This document shows, one piece after another, positions 7,801 to 15,369 of a stretch of DNA of 43,042 nt. Source of the stretch: Paenibacillus hunanensis (GTDB taxonomy: Bacteria > Bacillota > Bacilli > Paenibacillales > Paenibacillaceae). How positions within the stretch are numbered: the first letter of the stretch is position 1; each line of letters starts with the position of its first letter. The notes beneath the pieces are model-generated. The model was not told where the DNA came from and made no database searches. It saw only the letters and a program-made list of their open reading frames with translations. A program made the position numbers and the translations under genes. The stretch spans positions 1 through 43,042 of the forward strand of contig NZ_BMMB01000019.1 of the NCBI RefSeq assembly GCF_014645615.1. The letters run 5' to 3'.

Positions 7801-10410
7801 ATAATCTCCTTTAATGCGAACGATCGAATCAACAGCTTCGATATTAACCGCATCCACATATTCATCAGCCTTCAATGTGCGCTTGATCAGGGCTGGATTC
7901 GTTCTCGCCTGAATATCAAAGGCATCATAAGGCCCTTCTATGATCGAAGGCGCTGCTCCTGAACCGGTCACAGCAAGCTTATAGCCAGCAGTTATAGCAT
8001 TAATCTTGTCATCATGCATTAATTCTAATTCGTTTACTTCACCACCTGGCTTACGCTCGACATAGTCGTATACGTCGCCAACTGAATAGAGATTAAACAG
8101 CTTATCTGCTGTATTGGTCATGTTCAGACTTTGGCCGTTATTTAATACTTTATGGAAGGTGACAGGATGCTCACGATCCGCTCCTGTAAACAACTCAAAG
8201 GCAGCATAAGCTTCAATCGGTTGTTCATCGGTATTCATTACACCTAACCTCTGACCTGCATCGGTTGCGCGATAGGTGGTAGTCGTATGATACAGATAGT
8301 TATCAGGCGCACCTGCGGCTGTGTAGTCCATCAGATCGTGACGACCTGTAAAATAGACCGTTTCGCTTGTCTGTGCCCGATTAATAAAGTCCATACTCTG
8401 ATTAATAGCGAGCTGCTTGATCAGCAATGCAGGATTCGCGCTGGCTTGTACAGTTGTCACATCATATGGAGTCAACAGTACAAACTGCGTGCTTGCCGAA
8501 TTGGTGATTGTTGTGCGCTCTCCAGTGTACAAAGGAAGACTGGTTTGCGTACGATTATGATCCAGTGAACGCAGCGATTGATCTGCCTTATAGCTCGCTT
8601 GATCATAGGTTCCTTCGGTATACAGGTTAAAGTTAGCAGGGCTAGTGTTAGATAGCTTCAGACTTTGTCCTGCGTTCAGATAGCCTTTATACAGGGCAGG
8701 CTCTGTACGATTACTCCAATCAAAAGCATCCGCAGGGCCTGTAACGGTAAGCGGTGTATTGTAGCTATTCGTAATAATCGCCTTTTGATCCTTGGTGACT
8801 GTATGATTCTCTGCCTTGATCGGATTACCATAGCTCGCCACACGATTATCCGCTTGATCATACACTACATAATGATGCTGTCCATTGGTTAGGACAGGGA
8901 AGCTATAGCGCGATATATTGAGCGCTTTGATCGTTTGCCCGGGTTCGAGTGTACGTGTGAATGTAATCGGCTGCGAACGGAAGGAGAAGCGGAATGCTTC
9001 ATACGGCGCATAGATCGTATCTGTCGTCACACCTACATTCGTAAAGGCAACACGTTGACCATTTTGTAAAAGGAAGCTGCTATTGGACACATACGTGCCA
9101 TATTTCATAATGCCCAGACTATCGTAGAACGCATAGTCATAACGTCCATTCGTCTGAATCGTTGCATTATTGTGCGTCAGATTGTTTGCTTCCAGTGATC
9201 CGCCCGGAGGCAGGTTATAGCGGTAGAGCGCTGGATTAGCAGAATCGGAAATCTGAGATTGTTCCTTTGGAATTTTTACTGTAACTGGATTAGGACTACT
9301 AGTATTGGTGAAAACCACTGTATGTCCGATCGGCAACAAATAATTCGATAATGTGCTGCCACTGCGATAGTCTGCCACATCGCCGGAAGCATCATACTCG
9401 GCATAATCATAGGTGCCGTTCATGAGTAGCTTGATCTGTTCAGCAGAGCTGTTATGCACCTTGATACTTGCCCCAGCGCCTAATGTCTTGGTCACTGTTG
9501 GTGGCTCGACCTGATCGGAAGCTGCAAAAATATGATACGGGCCGCTTACTACCAGATTGGAAGTATTGGGATTGGTAATAACGATGCGTTGACCCGATTG
9601 AACATACTTCGTTGCTGATGTTGTTTTACCTGAAGAGGCGATCGAGTCATCTTCATCGTAGAGTACAAATTCGTAAGAGCCGCCCTCAATATAAACATAG
9701 CCACTTTGGTCGGATTTATTAATAGCTTGAACGGCTTGTTTCGGTTGTACATTGTACAAAAAGTTAGCTGGTACAGATGAGCTATTAATTCCGATTACTC
9801 GAGCAGCTCCATAAATATCATAAGAAGATGTATCTCGATTTGTAATAATAACCGAGCCACCTTTAACTAGAGTCTCTGTTCCACCAGATTTTTTAGATGT
9901 AAATGTACTATATTGTCCTGACGCATTAATATTCACATTGGCATTAACTCCGCCAACCTGAATTGTTTGGCTATTATTATCATCGTAATTAGACACCAAT
10001 ACACTGCCACCTGGAGAGACAGTATAGTGTTGCAGCGCAACTAAACCAGATGCACTATCAGCAACATTAAGAACTTTAGCCTTTGAATCGACAATCATTG
10101 TTGTACTGGAGCTATTAGCTACAACCAGTATATTGCTTGGAGCCAGATTAATTGACCTACGAGCAGAATACATGCCATAACTAGATACATCACGATTCGA
10201 TTTATAAATAGCATACTCATAAGAATTACCTTCTAAGAATACAGTTACCCCACTTGAATAATAGTGTTGAAAAGTAATAGTTTGTCCTGGCGCAATACTA
10301 TATGTATTGGATACTGCCGCTTTGGCCACATGCGTTGTCAATCCATATCCAACCGCAACCAGTACAGCGACCAGCATACTCCAGCGCAAAAACATAGCGA
10401 ATCGCCTCAC
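1882..10410 (-). CDS. Giant secreted Rhs/YD-repeat polymorphic toxin with pretoxin Hint domain
   Basis: A 2842-residue protein. The GTG at 10410 is chosen: AGGTGG lies 6 nt upstream and GTGA overlaps the previous stop; ATG at 10395 is the alternative. Domains by residue: signal peptide 1-32 ending AKA; about 14 degenerate ~88-residue repeats (36-1270); Pro-rich linker at 1275; DUF6531-like opening of the Rhs shell (about 1295-1370); many YD repeats (about 1390-2440); core end with RARYYNPEIKRFVNRD and YIDPFG (about 2430-2470); a hydrophobic Gly-rich segment; Hint domain from CFTVGTKVKT to WVHN (about 2577-2710); toxin tip 2711-2841 with LYQIEGS, FEWVVD and HRTFIPGGKVTGK. Known for the family: the YD shell encloses the toxin and the Hint domain probably releases it for contact-dependent killing. 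The tip resembles ends of LXG and WapA toxins, but its activity is not read from the sequence. Confidence 0.93.
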   Translation of the reverse strand: MRRFAMFLRWSMLVAVLVAVGYGLTTHVAKAAVSNTYSIAPGQTITFQHYYSSGVTVFLEGNSYEYAIYKSNRDVSSYGMYSARRSINLAPSNILVVANSSSTTMIVDSKAKVLNVADSASGLVALQHYTVSPGGSVLVSNYDDNNSQTIQVGGVNANVNINASGQYSTFTSKKSGGTETLVKGGSVIITNRDTSSYDIYGAARVIGINSSSVPANFLYNVQPKQAVQAINKSDQSGYVYIEGGSYEFVLYDEDDSIASSGKTTSATKYVQSGQRIVITNPNTSNLVVSGPYHIFAASDQVEPPTVTKTLGAGASIKVHNSSAEQIKLLMNGTYDYAEYDASGDVADYRSGSTLSNYLLPIGHTVVFTNTSSPNPVTVKIPKEQSQISDSANPALYRYNLPPGGSLEANNLTHNNATIQTNGRYDYAFYDSLGIMKYGTYVSNSSFLLQNGQRVAFTNVGVTTDTIYAPYEAFRFSFRSQPITFTRTLEPGQTIKALNISRYSFPVLTNGQHHYVVYDQADNRVASYGNPIKAENHTVTKDQKAIITNSYNTPLTVTGPADAFDWSNRTEPALYKGYLNAGQSLKLSNTSPANFNLYTEGTYDQASYKADQSLRSLDHNRTQTSLPLYTGERTTITNSASTQFVLLTPYDVTTVQASANPALLIKQLAINQSMDFINRAQTSETVYFTGRHDLMDYTAAGAPDNYLYHTTTTYRATDAGQRLGVMNTDEQPIEAYAAFELFTGADREHPVTFHKVLNNGQSLNMTNTADKLFNLYSVGDVYDYVERKPGGEVNELELMHDDKINAITAGYKLAVTGSGAAPSIIEGPYDAFDIQARTNPALIKRTLKADEYVDAVNIEAVDSIVRIKGDYGYARYGNDGTLTNYTYRVTAASKQELPSGGRIGIQNSDESDIIVYAPFESFKLQNRQHPVTFKTVLSSDQTIAYQQTILNPATLYTEGTYDYARYKTDGNPEDYAVNETTRATYLSKTDRYVISAAPNQQVTVSGSYDAFNATTVQGRPVTTKMLEPGESYSVRNISPGSFNLKVEGTHAYQIYNEDGTLTSSGDNNTWSAHTVLSGARIVITNVDTKPATVWAPAEAIRVTQGNDLLNKSLSNGQSMKAMNTSGGIARLTINGKYDVTVYDASHEATTTYARLSTDTTVAIPAGGYAILTGRQSVATTIRADKEHFFFTDAEHEALSIYSLGADKMLKAQNVSNQSHTLTPSGSFSYWIEQAAEQNGNGPVAIGGGNTAIIRNTSGKTIEVYSPYGLFRWEETTDPVIPAPTPPSGQPVSSLDPSSYDPQTFYADPIDTSTGAQIINKTMLSAHGSVDIPFQAQYYSLLQGSGAMGKGWSHNYAMRLQKNAKDGSVDIYWNDFRHNTFTRQADGTYASSQKSVRNDQLRANSDGSYTLSRYDRTNLQFAADGKLQSIGNSGGITLNAQYNTSGKLSGIIEPSTGAKLVLNYDSSGRINAISDQAGRTAHFDYDATGRLITLTRPNGIKDEYTYNNNHQIITGKLDGTQVFTNSYDSKGRILKQSDGIAGHETQLAYSQGEGTLTTTITDRNGNVQKRIHDVNYQLIGVQDALNGKTTYTYDEKGNRTSITNALNQTARFEYDAKGNVVKVTDPSGQSLTMTYDGLGNLLNATGPDGSSMTSTYDNQGRLLSTTNGEGQKIAYTYNEQGMLISATDPRGGNIQYGYANSRLNKVTQPTGEVTLIGYDEAGRMTSQTDADGNTASLVYNDDDQLAAVVDELNHKISYTYDGHDQLTSVTDAKGNVTRYAYDANGQLTGMTDALGGKIGIQYDAEGRMIGVSDPLGRKTSFVYDKAGRLLSETNAQGASIRYAYDALGRPIEARDALSNKIYTVEYDTAGNPVKMTDALGHTYTSTYNQLNQLTQFTDPLQRKTSYSYDKLGQLTNVSDAIEGHTSQALDAFGQITKMLDANGNATGYEYDALGRLIQEKDATGSSHTYQYNKIGLLSQETDKNGRNTDYTYDAAGNVMRFADEAGNVSYKYDENGNILSVTGSDGKVLRRTFDALNRVETYTDGEGHTIGYSYDAAGQLITLTYPDGKKVHYTYDSVGRMSTVTDWNGHKTSYSYDANGRLTSISHANGTKENRSYNVAGQLTTLTLLNPDGSTMAETNYTYDAAGNVIQEDGGEVQNPLNSVTYDVYGPGLSPDLNDVMIQSGIAGAATEMSGDSSSVQQDVYNPSEANHSVAEADYTDAANANAMDNANAATSSTTVTEDTYGLYGDLQMTYTADNRLATVNGQPVRYDAEGNMLHGPLNGSMQDYRYDARNRLIQAGGVSYGYDNENNRNAITVDGKTTRFVINPHANLSQVLMETDAQGSPQAWYVYGLGLISREDAAGNEQTYHYDLRGSTIALTDANGQITDTYTYDTYGEQLEHIGDSQQPFQYNGRDGVQTDPNGLYQMRARYYNPEIKRFVNRDVVTGSIGNGLTMNRYAYVNGNPVSYIDPFGLSADGAEWLKQGGSFLADVTPVVGSVKAWQQAITGVNYVTGEQLTIGDRVSDAAGGLVGLIPIPGSKYAGKYTVKGLIWTGEKAADLFGWGKKAEKSATKLINECNCFTVGTKVKTDQGEKNIEDIQVGDLVLSRDEATDKQAYKKVTATFSHMTDELYVIEVGDQKIESTYNHPFWVDGKGWIFAKDLQVGDLLVKDDGSMLNIKNIQHEKRQARVYNMTVADFHTYFVSDLGIWVHNTNDNCDINSVGKVVSELNHPVLDNTRVGSALKNDFYHNFDNIIDNYVMDAQRFDLPNKKGHIDSLYQIEGSMVKYETEYVKTKNNAPEMVKNKRIIDGVFEWVVDPTTNTVPHRTFIPGGKVTGKINQWGR
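6600..10305 (-). repeat. Coding tandem array of about 14 degenerate ~88-residue repeats in the Rhs N terminus
   Basis: Each unit has the pattern: Leu-x-x-Gly-Gln-Ser opening (variants GQTIKALN, GQSLKLSN, GQSLNMTN, GQSMKAMN), then GxYDYxxYD in the middle, an aromatic or small segment, GxRxxIxN, and a closing YAPYEAF-like phrase (YAPYEAF, EGPYDAF, YAPFESF, YSPYGLF). The units diverge at DNA level, so the array is old. The spacing is about 264 bp. I do not recognise a named domain; a beta-sandwich stalk or cell-wall/carbohydrate binding region on a secreted toxin is inferred. Confidence 0.75.
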
Positions 10411-11180
10411 TGTGCGCCACCTGCCTTTTCAAACGTGCGGTCGGCAAAGCCTGCCTTGGCATGTCCGTTAGCCTTGAGCAGTACAATCTGTAAATGAACT
10501 CTAGCCTTGACCGCTCCAGCTGGGGCGACCAGTCTAGCATTATAGCTTTTCCAATCTGTATTTTGCTTGAGATTCAGTAGATTATCGTAACGAATTAGAC
10601 GCTTATTGTTATCGTAGTAGTTGACGATTACTTGCACGACCGCATCTTTCATTTCGTCCGATTTGACCCAACCTTCATATGTATAAAGGGTGCCGCCTTG
10701 TACAGGAATATCTCGGTAAATATTAGCGCCGCCGGTTCGTTTTGCATCCAGTGTAATCCATTGTGCGGTTAGCATGGGCTCTGGTGAGCTGTACACTTCC
10801 TCCGTTACCGTTACGGGTCTGTTATCGCTATACACATCATTCGCTACAGAAGAGGTGAAATAGTGAACAGGCGCATCGTTATTGCTATATACATTGGCCG
10901 TTGCAGTTTCGTAGTGTGACTTCATTCCTCTGGTCATATAAGCGGTCCAGCCTTGAATAATATTGCTCTTTTGTACAGCTGGCGTACTCGTTGAGGTTAC
11001 GCTGAGCAGGTTCCCCCCGTGATCATACGTATAGGTCGTTGTTTGATCGCCTCGTTGTGCAGAGGTTACACGATCCAGTCCATCATACTGATAATCTGCT
11101 GCTTTCGTTATAGCTACATGACTAAACATCGCAGTACATAGTAGAACAGCTGCGACGGTTCTAGCGGTAAATCTATTCAT
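10407..11180 (-). CDS. Secreted YD-repeat protein with a C-terminal beta-sandwich-like domain, Rhs partner
   Basis: A 257-residue protein with signal peptide MNRFTARTVAAVLLCTAMF ending near AITKA-A. Directly after it lies one clear YD-repeat pair (YQYDGLDRVTSAQRGDQTTT, TYDHGGNLLSV, residues 29-58). The C-terminal half (about 135-250) has TLYTEGWVKSD-like phrasing (GTLYTYEGWVKSDEMKDAV, YYDNNKRLIRYDN, APAGAVKARVHLQIV), as in carbohydrate-binding jelly-roll modules of the CBM4/9 type. The ATG at 11180 follows AGGGAG by 7-8 nt. Its TGA stop overlaps the GTG start of the giant Rhs gene by 4 nt, so the two are co-translated. A role as wall anchor, export partner or remnant of an older Rhs N terminus is inferred. 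Confidence 0.75.
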   Translation of the reverse strand: MNRFTARTVAAVLLCTAMFSHVAITKAADYQYDGLDRVTSAQRGDQTTTYTYDHGGNLLSVTSTSTPAVQKSNIIQGWTAYMTRGMKSHYETATANVYSNNDAPVHYFTSSVANDVYSDNRPVTVTEEVYSSPEPMLTAQWITLDAKRTGGANIYRDIPVQGGTLYTYEGWVKSDEMKDAVVQVIVNYYDNNKRLIRYDNLLNLKQNTDWKSYNARLVAPAGAVKARVHLQIVLLKANGHAKAGFADRTFEKAGGAQ

Positions 11181-11736
11181 TACATTCGCTCCCTTATCCT
11201 TTTCTTGCTAATGTAAAACTACATCGCTTCAACTTCCTTATTCCCAAAAACTACACATTGCTTTATCCATTTTAAGCTATTGCAGATCCCTCCTTATTTT
11301 GAAGCTTTCGTTATTTTTATAGATTATTGGAAGAACGTTCTGTTTATATCGGATAACAATCTTTAAATTTTGGTAGTTTGACAGGCAAATGAACCATAAG
11401 GGCTATAAATTTAGTGCATGTTACCTGCATTTATGTTAACAAGCTATAGACTTTCTTAGTAAATTCAAGCTAGTTTTTTATTGCATGCAGAACATTCCAT
11501 ATGATTATGTGAGCAATAAACAACGCAAAAAATCCTACACATTTGATCAGATCTATCCTCTGGTAAATGGTAGTTGAATACTACGTATATCCAGAAGGAA
11601 GCATTGCTCAACGTATAGAAAAATATATAAAAATATTATTTTTATCCAATTCAATTACCAGAAATCGATCATAGCTTGCTGGTGTTAAATGATTCAATAT
11701 ATTCATCGCTACTATTGTAGCCAGTCTATTTATGTA

Positions 11737-11883
11737 TCAATTGAATAGATGAGCAATCTCTCTCATAAATGGTGTTACCGCATAAACATTGCTCATATCT
11801 TCTTCATCCAGCATCGCCCAATACAGAATCGTGTGTTTATGAATGCGGTGATCCTGCAAAAGATAATGCGTCCAAAAGTTCAT
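11737..11883 (-). pseudogene. Short reading frame, probable gene remnant
   Basis: A 48-residue frame starting MNFWTHYLLQDHRIHKHTIL and ending MREIAHLFN. The residue composition looks protein-like (Trp, His, Tyr-rich helix), but an in-frame TAA lies immediately before the ATG and no ribosome site is at normal distance (an AAAGGA is about 20 nt away). I read it as a remnant of a larger gene rather than a functional small protein; the family is not recognised. Confidence 0.25.
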
Positions 11884-11968
11884 TTATTAATAATATCAAC
11901 ATTGTCCTTTAACAAAGCCTTTGATCAAACTCAAAAAATCCCCCATACTACTGTTCAGCCTCAATACA

Positions 11969-11998
11969 GAGTAAAAGCAATATAACATGCTTTTACTC
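11969..11998 (-). terminator. Possible terminator hairpin beyond purD
   Basis: A perfect 11-bp inverted repeat GAGTAAAAGCA at 11969-11979 and TGCTTTTACTC at 11988-11998, 8-nt loop, about 100 bp past the purD stop. No strong U-tract follows on the minus strand, so termination efficiency is uncertain. It is the only clear hairpin between purD and the Rhs promoter region and so the best candidate for the end of the pur transcript. Confidence 0.45.
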
Positions 11999-12099
11999 CA
12001 TACTTTATCTTATCAGAGTATAGAGGATTCAATATAGTTCGTATTACTTTATTTATCTAAATTAATGTATAACCAACATTACAAGCAGCTCGCCCGATC

Positions 12100-13377
12100 T
12101 TACCCACGAACCAGCGCCTTCGCCGCAATATCACTCCGCTGGTGCTTACCTTCAAACGTAATCTTCTCCGCTTCTGCATAAGCGGCTGTACGGGCAGAAG
12201 CAATGTCTGCGCCCAGACCGACTACGCCGAGAACGCGACCACCGTTAGTCACCAGTTCGCCTGTGGCGCTCGTGCCTGTGCCTGCGTGGAATACGAGTGC
12301 CTTAGAGCGATCCACAGCATCCACACCATGAATCGGTACTCCCTTCGGATACGAAGCCGGATAACCGCCGGAAGCCAGAATCACGCACACAGCGGCTTCA
12401 TCTGACCATTCGATCTCCAGCTCAGCGAGTGTGCCGTTTACGCTGGCAAGAAAAATGTCCAGCAGATCCGTTTTGAGACGTGGTAAGACAACCTGGGTTT
12501 CTGGATCGCCAAAACGGGCGTTAAACTCGACCGTTTTCGGTTTACCATCTGGTGTGATCATGAGACCAGCGAATAGTACACCGCGGAAAGGACGACCTTC
12601 TGCTACCATCGCCTTAGCGGTTGGAATGACGATCGTCTCCATTGCTTCGTCGATGATCGCTTCATCGATATGCGGAAGCGGAGAATACGTCCCCATGCCG
12701 CCTGTATTCGGGCCTTCATCATTATCGTATACTGGCTTATGATCCTGTGCAGCTGGCATCGCACGCACCGTTTCACCATCGACAAAGGCAAGAATGGACA
12801 TTTCCTGTCCCTCCATGAACTCCTCGATGATCACGCGGCTACCTGCCTCGCCAAACACTTTATCCTGCATAATCGCCTGCAACGCATCGATCGCTTCATC
12901 CATACTACGCGCTACGGTGACCCCTTTACCAGCGGCAAGTCCATCCGCCTTGATCACGACTGGAATCGGCTGCTGTTGCAGGTAATCCAGCGCTGCTTCG
13001 TACGTATCGAATTTAGCATAGGCGGCTGTTGGGATATTGTATTTGTGTAGCAGGTCTTTCATAAATGTTTTGCTACCTTCAATGATCGCGGCATTTTTGC
13101 GCGGGCCGTATACAGGAATGTTACGCGCTTCAAATACATCCACAATGCCCTCTGCCAGTGGATCGTCCGGGCCAACCATGACCAGACCGACCTTACGCTC
13201 AGCCGCAAAGTCTGCCAGCTTTTCAAATTCATGTACGGCAATTGGCACACATTCGGCAATCTGTCCGATGCCTGCATTGCCAGGTGCACAGTAGATGCGG
13301 TCGGCTTGTGGACTTTTTGCTAGCGCCCAGATGATCGCGTGCTCGCGTCCGCCACTGCCGATAACGAGAATATCCAT
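12100..13377 (-). CDS. purD: Phosphoribosylamine-glycine ligase (GAR synthetase)
   Basis: A 425-residue cytosolic enzyme, the usual length. It joins glycine to 5-phosphoribosylamine with ATP, the second step of IMP synthesis. Seen: MDILVIGSGGREHAI at the N terminus (the family's Gly-rich loop), ATP-grasp region with VIKADGLAAGKGVTVA (about 140-155), NTGGMGTYSP (about 215-225) and the metal-binding FNARFGDPETQ (about 285-295). ATG at 13377 has GGAGAG upstream. It is the last gene of the pur operon, 95 bp after purH, with a stable hairpin in that gap. Confidence 0.97.
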   Translation of the reverse strand: MDILVIGSGGREHAIIWALAKSPQADRIYCAPGNAGIGQIAECVPIAVHEFEKLADFAAERKVGLVMVGPDDPLAEGIVDVFEARNIPVYGPRKNAAIIEGSKTFMKDLLHKYNIPTAAYAKFDTYEAALDYLQQQPIPVVIKADGLAAGKGVTVARSMDEAIDALQAIMQDKVFGEAGSRVIIEEFMEGQEMSILAFVDGETVRAMPAAQDHKPVYDNDEGPNTGGMGTYSPLPHIDEAIIDEAMETIVIPTAKAMVAEGRPFRGVLFAGLMITPDGKPKTVEFNARFGDPETQVVLPRLKTDLLDIFLASVNGTLAELEIEWSDEAAVCVILASGGYPASYPKGVPIHGVDAVDRSKALVFHAGTGTSATGELVTNGGRVLGVVGLGADIASARTAAYAEAEKITFEGKHQRSDIAAKALVRG

Positions 13378-13407
13378 AGGTCACTCTCCGTTCATTTAAA
13401 TGGAATA

Positions 13408-13455
13408 CAACCTGCAACAGAAGTGCTGTATCCGATACAGCATCTGTGCAGGTTG
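13408..13455 (-). repeat. Stable bulged hairpin in the purH-purD gap
   Basis: Nested complementary arms: CAACCTGC (13408-13415) with GCAGGTTG (13448-13455), ACAGA (13417-13421) with TCTGT (13443-13447), and TGCTGTATC (13424-13432) with GATACAGCA (13434-13442), with only small bulges. No U-tract follows, so a processing or mRNA-stability element, or partial attenuator in front of purD, is more likely than a full terminator (inference). Confidence 0.6.
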
Positions 13456-13472
13456 AAAGTTTATACATGTTT

Positions 13473-15020
13473 TTAATGCTTGAAGTGACGCACTCCGGTA
13501 AATACCATTGCGATACCATGCTCGTTGGCTGCTTTGATCGATTCCTCATCTTTGACCGAGCCACCCGGCTGAATGATCGCCGTAATGCCTGCTTTGGCAG
13601 CGGCTTCGACGGTATCGCCCATTGGGAAAAAGGCATCGGAGGCGAGAATCGCACCTTTGGCTTTGTCTGCTGCTTGCTCGATCGCAATTTTGGCTGCACC
13701 TACACGGTTCATCTGTCCAGCGCCTACGCCAACAGTCATATCGTCTGCGGCAAGTACAATCGCGTTCGATTTGACATGCTTCACGACTTTCCATCCGAAC
13801 AGAAGCTGCTTCATTTCTTCAGCAGACGGTGCACGATCGGTAACGATGTTCAGATCAGCCTCGGTGATCGCATGTACATCGCTATCCTGTACGACCATGC
13901 CACCTTCCACCATTGTTACGATCGGCTGTGCTTTACGCTCACCAGTCGGAGCCAGCTCGCCCATTTTCAGCAGACGGATATTTTTCTTTTTCGTTAAAAT
14001 GTCCAGCGCTTCCGGTGTGAAGTCTGGTGCCAGAATGATCTCCAGGAAAATCTCGCTCAGCGGCTGCGCTGTGTCCGCATCGATCACACGGTTAGCCGCT
14101 ACGATACCGCCGAAGATCGATGTTGGATCTGCGGTATATGCCTTGTTGTACGCTTCGGCAATCGTTGCACCTACGCCTACACCGCAAGGATTCATATGCT
14201 TCACCGCTACAACAGCTGGCTCCGTAAATTCCTTCACGATCTGTAGCGCAGCGTTCGCATCATTGATGTTGTTATACGATAGCTCTTTGCCGTGCAGCTG
14301 CTCAGCCGTAGTCAGCGTGCCTGCTGGCGCCAGCGGCTTACGATAAAAGGCTGCGGTCTGGTGCGGGTTTTCTCCGTAGCGCAGGTCTTGAATTTTCTCA
14401 TAGGTTACAGTGTAACGCTCTGGATATGGTGTTTCCAGTACGCCTGCCAGATAGTCAGAGATGAGAGAGTCATAAGCTGCTGTATGACGGAACACCTTGG
14501 CAGCTAGTCCTTTACGTGTTGCCAGTGTCGTATCGCCACCTGAGCGCACTTCGTCCAGTACGTTCGCATAATCGTCTGCATCCACAACAACCGTTACAAA
14601 AGCATGGTTTTTCGCCGCACTGCGCAGCATCGTTGGGCCACCGATATCGATATTTTCAATCGCATCCTCGTATGCCACATTCGGTTTTGCTACCGTTTCC
14701 TGGAATGGGTACAGGTTAACGACAACCAGGTCGATATAGCCAAGTCCAAGCTCGTCCATCTGCTTCTGATGCTCTTCACTATCGCGAATCGCCAGCAAAC
14801 CGCTATGTACAGCAGGATGCAATGTTTTTACACGTCCATCCAGAATTTCTGGAAAGCCCGTCACGTCGGAAATACCGATAACCGGTACACCTGCATCTGC
14901 CAGTAGATTTTTCGTTCCTCCGGTCGAAATGATCTCCACGCCTAGCTCGGATAGCTCGCGACAGAAATCGACGACACCAGTTTTATCGGATACGCTGACG
15001 AGCGCTCGTTTGATACTCAT
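13473..15020 (-). CDS. purH: Bifunctional AICAR transformylase / IMP cyclohydrolase
   Basis: A 515-residue enzyme for the last two steps to IMP. The ATG at 15020 (MSIKRALVSVSDKTG) is chosen because AAGGAGG lies about 8 nt upstream; the frame continues 25 codons further without a ribosome site. N-terminal MGS-like IMP cyclohydrolase domain (1-about 150, with STGGTKNLLADAGV and DGRVKTLHPAVH), C-terminal transformylase domain with KHMNPCGVGVG and FGGIVAANR. Ends GVRHFKH, the usual C terminus. It is preceded by a 349-bp gap after purN, long for an operon interior. Confidence 0.97.
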   Translation of the reverse strand: MSIKRALVSVSDKTGVVDFCRELSELGVEIISTGGTKNLLADAGVPVIGISDVTGFPEILDGRVKTLHPAVHSGLLAIRDSEEHQKQMDELGLGYIDLVVVNLYPFQETVAKPNVAYEDAIENIDIGGPTMLRSAAKNHAFVTVVVDADDYANVLDEVRSGGDTTLATRKGLAAKVFRHTAAYDSLISDYLAGVLETPYPERYTVTYEKIQDLRYGENPHQTAAFYRKPLAPAGTLTTAEQLHGKELSYNNINDANAALQIVKEFTEPAVVAVKHMNPCGVGVGATIAEAYNKAYTADPTSIFGGIVAANRVIDADTAQPLSEIFLEIILAPDFTPEALDILTKKKNIRLLKMGELAPTGERKAQPIVTMVEGGMVVQDSDVHAITEADLNIVTDRAPSAEEMKQLLFGWKVVKHVKSNAIVLAADDMTVGVGAGQMNRVGAAKIAIEQAADKAKGAILASDAFFPMGDTVEAAAKAGITAIIQPGGSVKDEESIKAANEHGIAMVFTGVRHFKH

Positions 15021-15369
15021 AATTAGGGATTCCTCCTTCAAATGGGTACAGCTTGAATAGATCCATGTAACGTAATCGGCAAAACAGCATGGCATCCATG
15101 AATACCATCAATACCCGTAGCAACATCGGTACTCTACGCTATCTACTACGATATTGACCGAGTGTAACTTTAAATCCTGAGCTACAAATACGCCAGTACA
15201 CAATCAAATCTATAATTTAACTTGATCAAGGTACTCCCTTTTCTCAAATCAAACCGAAATATTTAATGTGCCTACACCTGTTCACGTATAAGGCAATCAT
15301 GAACTGCACCTATCACTGATTCATATAAGACCACACTTTTATAAACGTAACTATACTACAACGTCCCTG
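15021..15369. other. 349-bp gap between purN and purH without a gene
   Basis: No open frame with a ribosome site, no U-tracted terminator and no clear consensus promoter was found on the minus strand. The strand read toward purH contains TTGATT and TTGATC hexamers without well-spaced -10 partners. In related operons these two genes are nearly adjacent, so the gap looks like inserted or expanded sequence. It could hide an internal promoter for purHD. Confidence 0.5.

Larger units (their letters stand above)
11181..12099. other. Long intergenic region between the Rhs operon and purD, mostly AT-rich and decayed
   Basis: It must contain the promoter of the 11180 gene, but no convincing -35/-10 pair stands out. 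An AAGGAGGG motif near 11292-11299 is not followed by a usable start at normal spacing. Two short minus-strand frames look like decayed coding sequence: 11737-11883 (48 residues) and one of about 32 residues starting MNILNHLTPASYDRFLVIEL downstream of it. A hairpin lies at 11969-11998. No full gene is seen. Confidence 0.6.

Noticed and set aside
11333..11342. LexA box (AGAACGTTCT)
   Set aside because: The half sites lack the 4-bp spacer of the Gram-positive CGAAC-N4-GTTCG consensus.
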